A DNA stretch of 64,000 nt from Weeksellaceae bacterium. GTDB lineage: Bacteria; Bacteroidota; Bacteroidia; Flavobacteriales; Weeksellaceae. Position numbers and translations under genes: made by a program. Below the pieces are notes generated by a model, which was not told the DNA's origin, did no database searches, and saw nothing but the letters and a program-made list of their open reading frames with translations. Below, piece by piece: positions 63,591 to 64,000 of the stretch. Each line of letters begins with the position of its first letter. The stretch's first letter is position 1. The stretch lies in assembly GCA_949788275.1 (NCBI GenBank), contig OX460916.1, positions 2,480,001 through 2,544,000 on the forward strand, read 5' to 3'.

Positions 63591-64000
63591 ATGAAAAAAT
63601 TAATTCAATATGGTCTGTATGCATTAATTGCTGGACTGACCTTACAATCGTGTAATAGTGATGACGATTCATCTGAAATAACCCCTCCTGGAGAAGCTTC
63701 GAAAAGTGTTTTAATCTTAAACGAAGGCGATTTTTCGAAGAATGAAGGTGAAATTACATTTATTACGGATACCGAAATAAAACAAAACTTTTTCCGAACG
63801 GTTAATCCCGGTAAAGTCTTAGGAAAAGTAGCTCAAAGTATGTTTATTTCAGATAAAATGAAACAAATTTATATTGTTGTAAACGGGTCAAACACCATAG
63901 AAATCGTTGATCAAAGTACCTTTAAATCGAAAGCAACCATATCGACTCAACTGCATAACCCTCGATTTGCTGCGGCCGATGAAACCTATCTGTACGTGAC
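63591..64000 (+). CDS. Surface lipoprotein, YncE/DUF5074-like beta-propeller (BtuG-like; partial)
   Basis: First 136 codons; the gene runs past the window end. Lipobox LTLQSC with the Cys followed by NSDDDS, an acidic run like the export signals of surface lipoproteins in Bacteroidota. The rest, VLILNEGDFSKNEGEITFI...IYIVVNGSNTIEIVDQSTFKSKATISTQLHNPRFAAADETYLYV (in parts), has propeller-blade repeats. BtuG, a cobalamin-binding YncE-like lipoprotein, partners BtuB in Bacteroides; the same role is likely here. Confidence 0.75.
   Translation, partial: MKKLIQYGLYALIAGLTLQSCNSDDDSSEITPPGEASKSVLILNEGDFSKNEGEITFITDTEIKQNFFRTVNPGKVLGKVAQSMFISDKMKQIYIVVNGSNTIEIVDQSTFKSKATISTQLHNPRFAAADETYLYV

Overview
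The window is chromosomal DNA from a member of the Flavobacteriia (Bacteroidota). The main evidence is the recurring promoter signature (TAnnTTTG -7 boxes), Bacteroidota-restricted families (DUF4252, DUF4271, DUF4296, DUF3109, a TonB receptor beside a surface lipoprotein), the flavobacterial gene order hemD / DUF4271 / polyprenol-phosphate-mannose synthase / DUF4296, and low-GC coding with GC-rich repeats in the spacers. I do not assign a genus.

Layout. 0-3.1 kb: tandem paralogous membrane proteins, then a folate (p-aminobenzoate) pair pabB/pabC-like and a small secreted protein. 3.2-6.2 kb: a two-gene operon joining a GSH-synthetase-like ATP-grasp ligase to an N-formylglutamate-amidohydrolase/QEGLA-metallopeptidase fusion. 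6.6-13 kb: thioredoxin, LysE exporter, pth, rhodanese, DUF3820, then a minus-strand operon DUF3109 / PNP-like protein / Gfo-Idh-MocA. 13-33 kb: mostly core genes (dxs, three DUF4252 genes, rsmI, recJ, hemD, mannosyltransferase, tRNA-Cys, folB, sodA, beta-lactamase-like hydrolase, exonuclease, CNNM/CorC protein, fused oligopeptide ABC ATPase, deoC, Lrp, EEP nuclease, monomeric icd). 33-39 kb: a giant outer-membrane protein, an SDR enzyme, a higBA toxin-antitoxin module with a decayed SDR fragment behind it, and an enoyl-CoA hydratase. 39.8-45.7 kb: trpL-trpEGDCFB with a Trp-codon attenuator, no trpA, followed by tRNA-Pro. 45.7-53.3 kb: an accessory block of SUKH-like, ankyrin, WG-repeat, GNAT/HTH and unrecognised small genes. 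53-57 kb: AraC regulator with divergent quinone oxidoreductases, and a MORN-like secreted protein. 57.4-58.8 kb: an IS110-family element. 58.9-64 kb: ChaA antiporter, amino-acid permease, and a BtuB-like receptor with a BtuG-like lipoprotein cut by the window end.

The most notable system is the IS110 element at 57415-58749. It sits inside a copy of a dispersed structured intergenic repeat, and its non-coding 5' end encodes a recognisable bridge RNA. Both halves of that target (8 nt + 8 nt around an AT core) are readable in a loop closed by an 11-bp perfect stem, and an uninterrupted copy of the same target site is present at 38756-38772. The repeat family (five copies here) has two stems whose sequence differs in every copy that has them while pairing is preserved, and the outer stem always ends in TGTTC-N6-GAACA.

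Start sites were re-chosen where the longest frame began with TTG/GTG and a better ATG with signal peptide or promoter existed. All function calls rest on reading motifs by eye; no database search was run.
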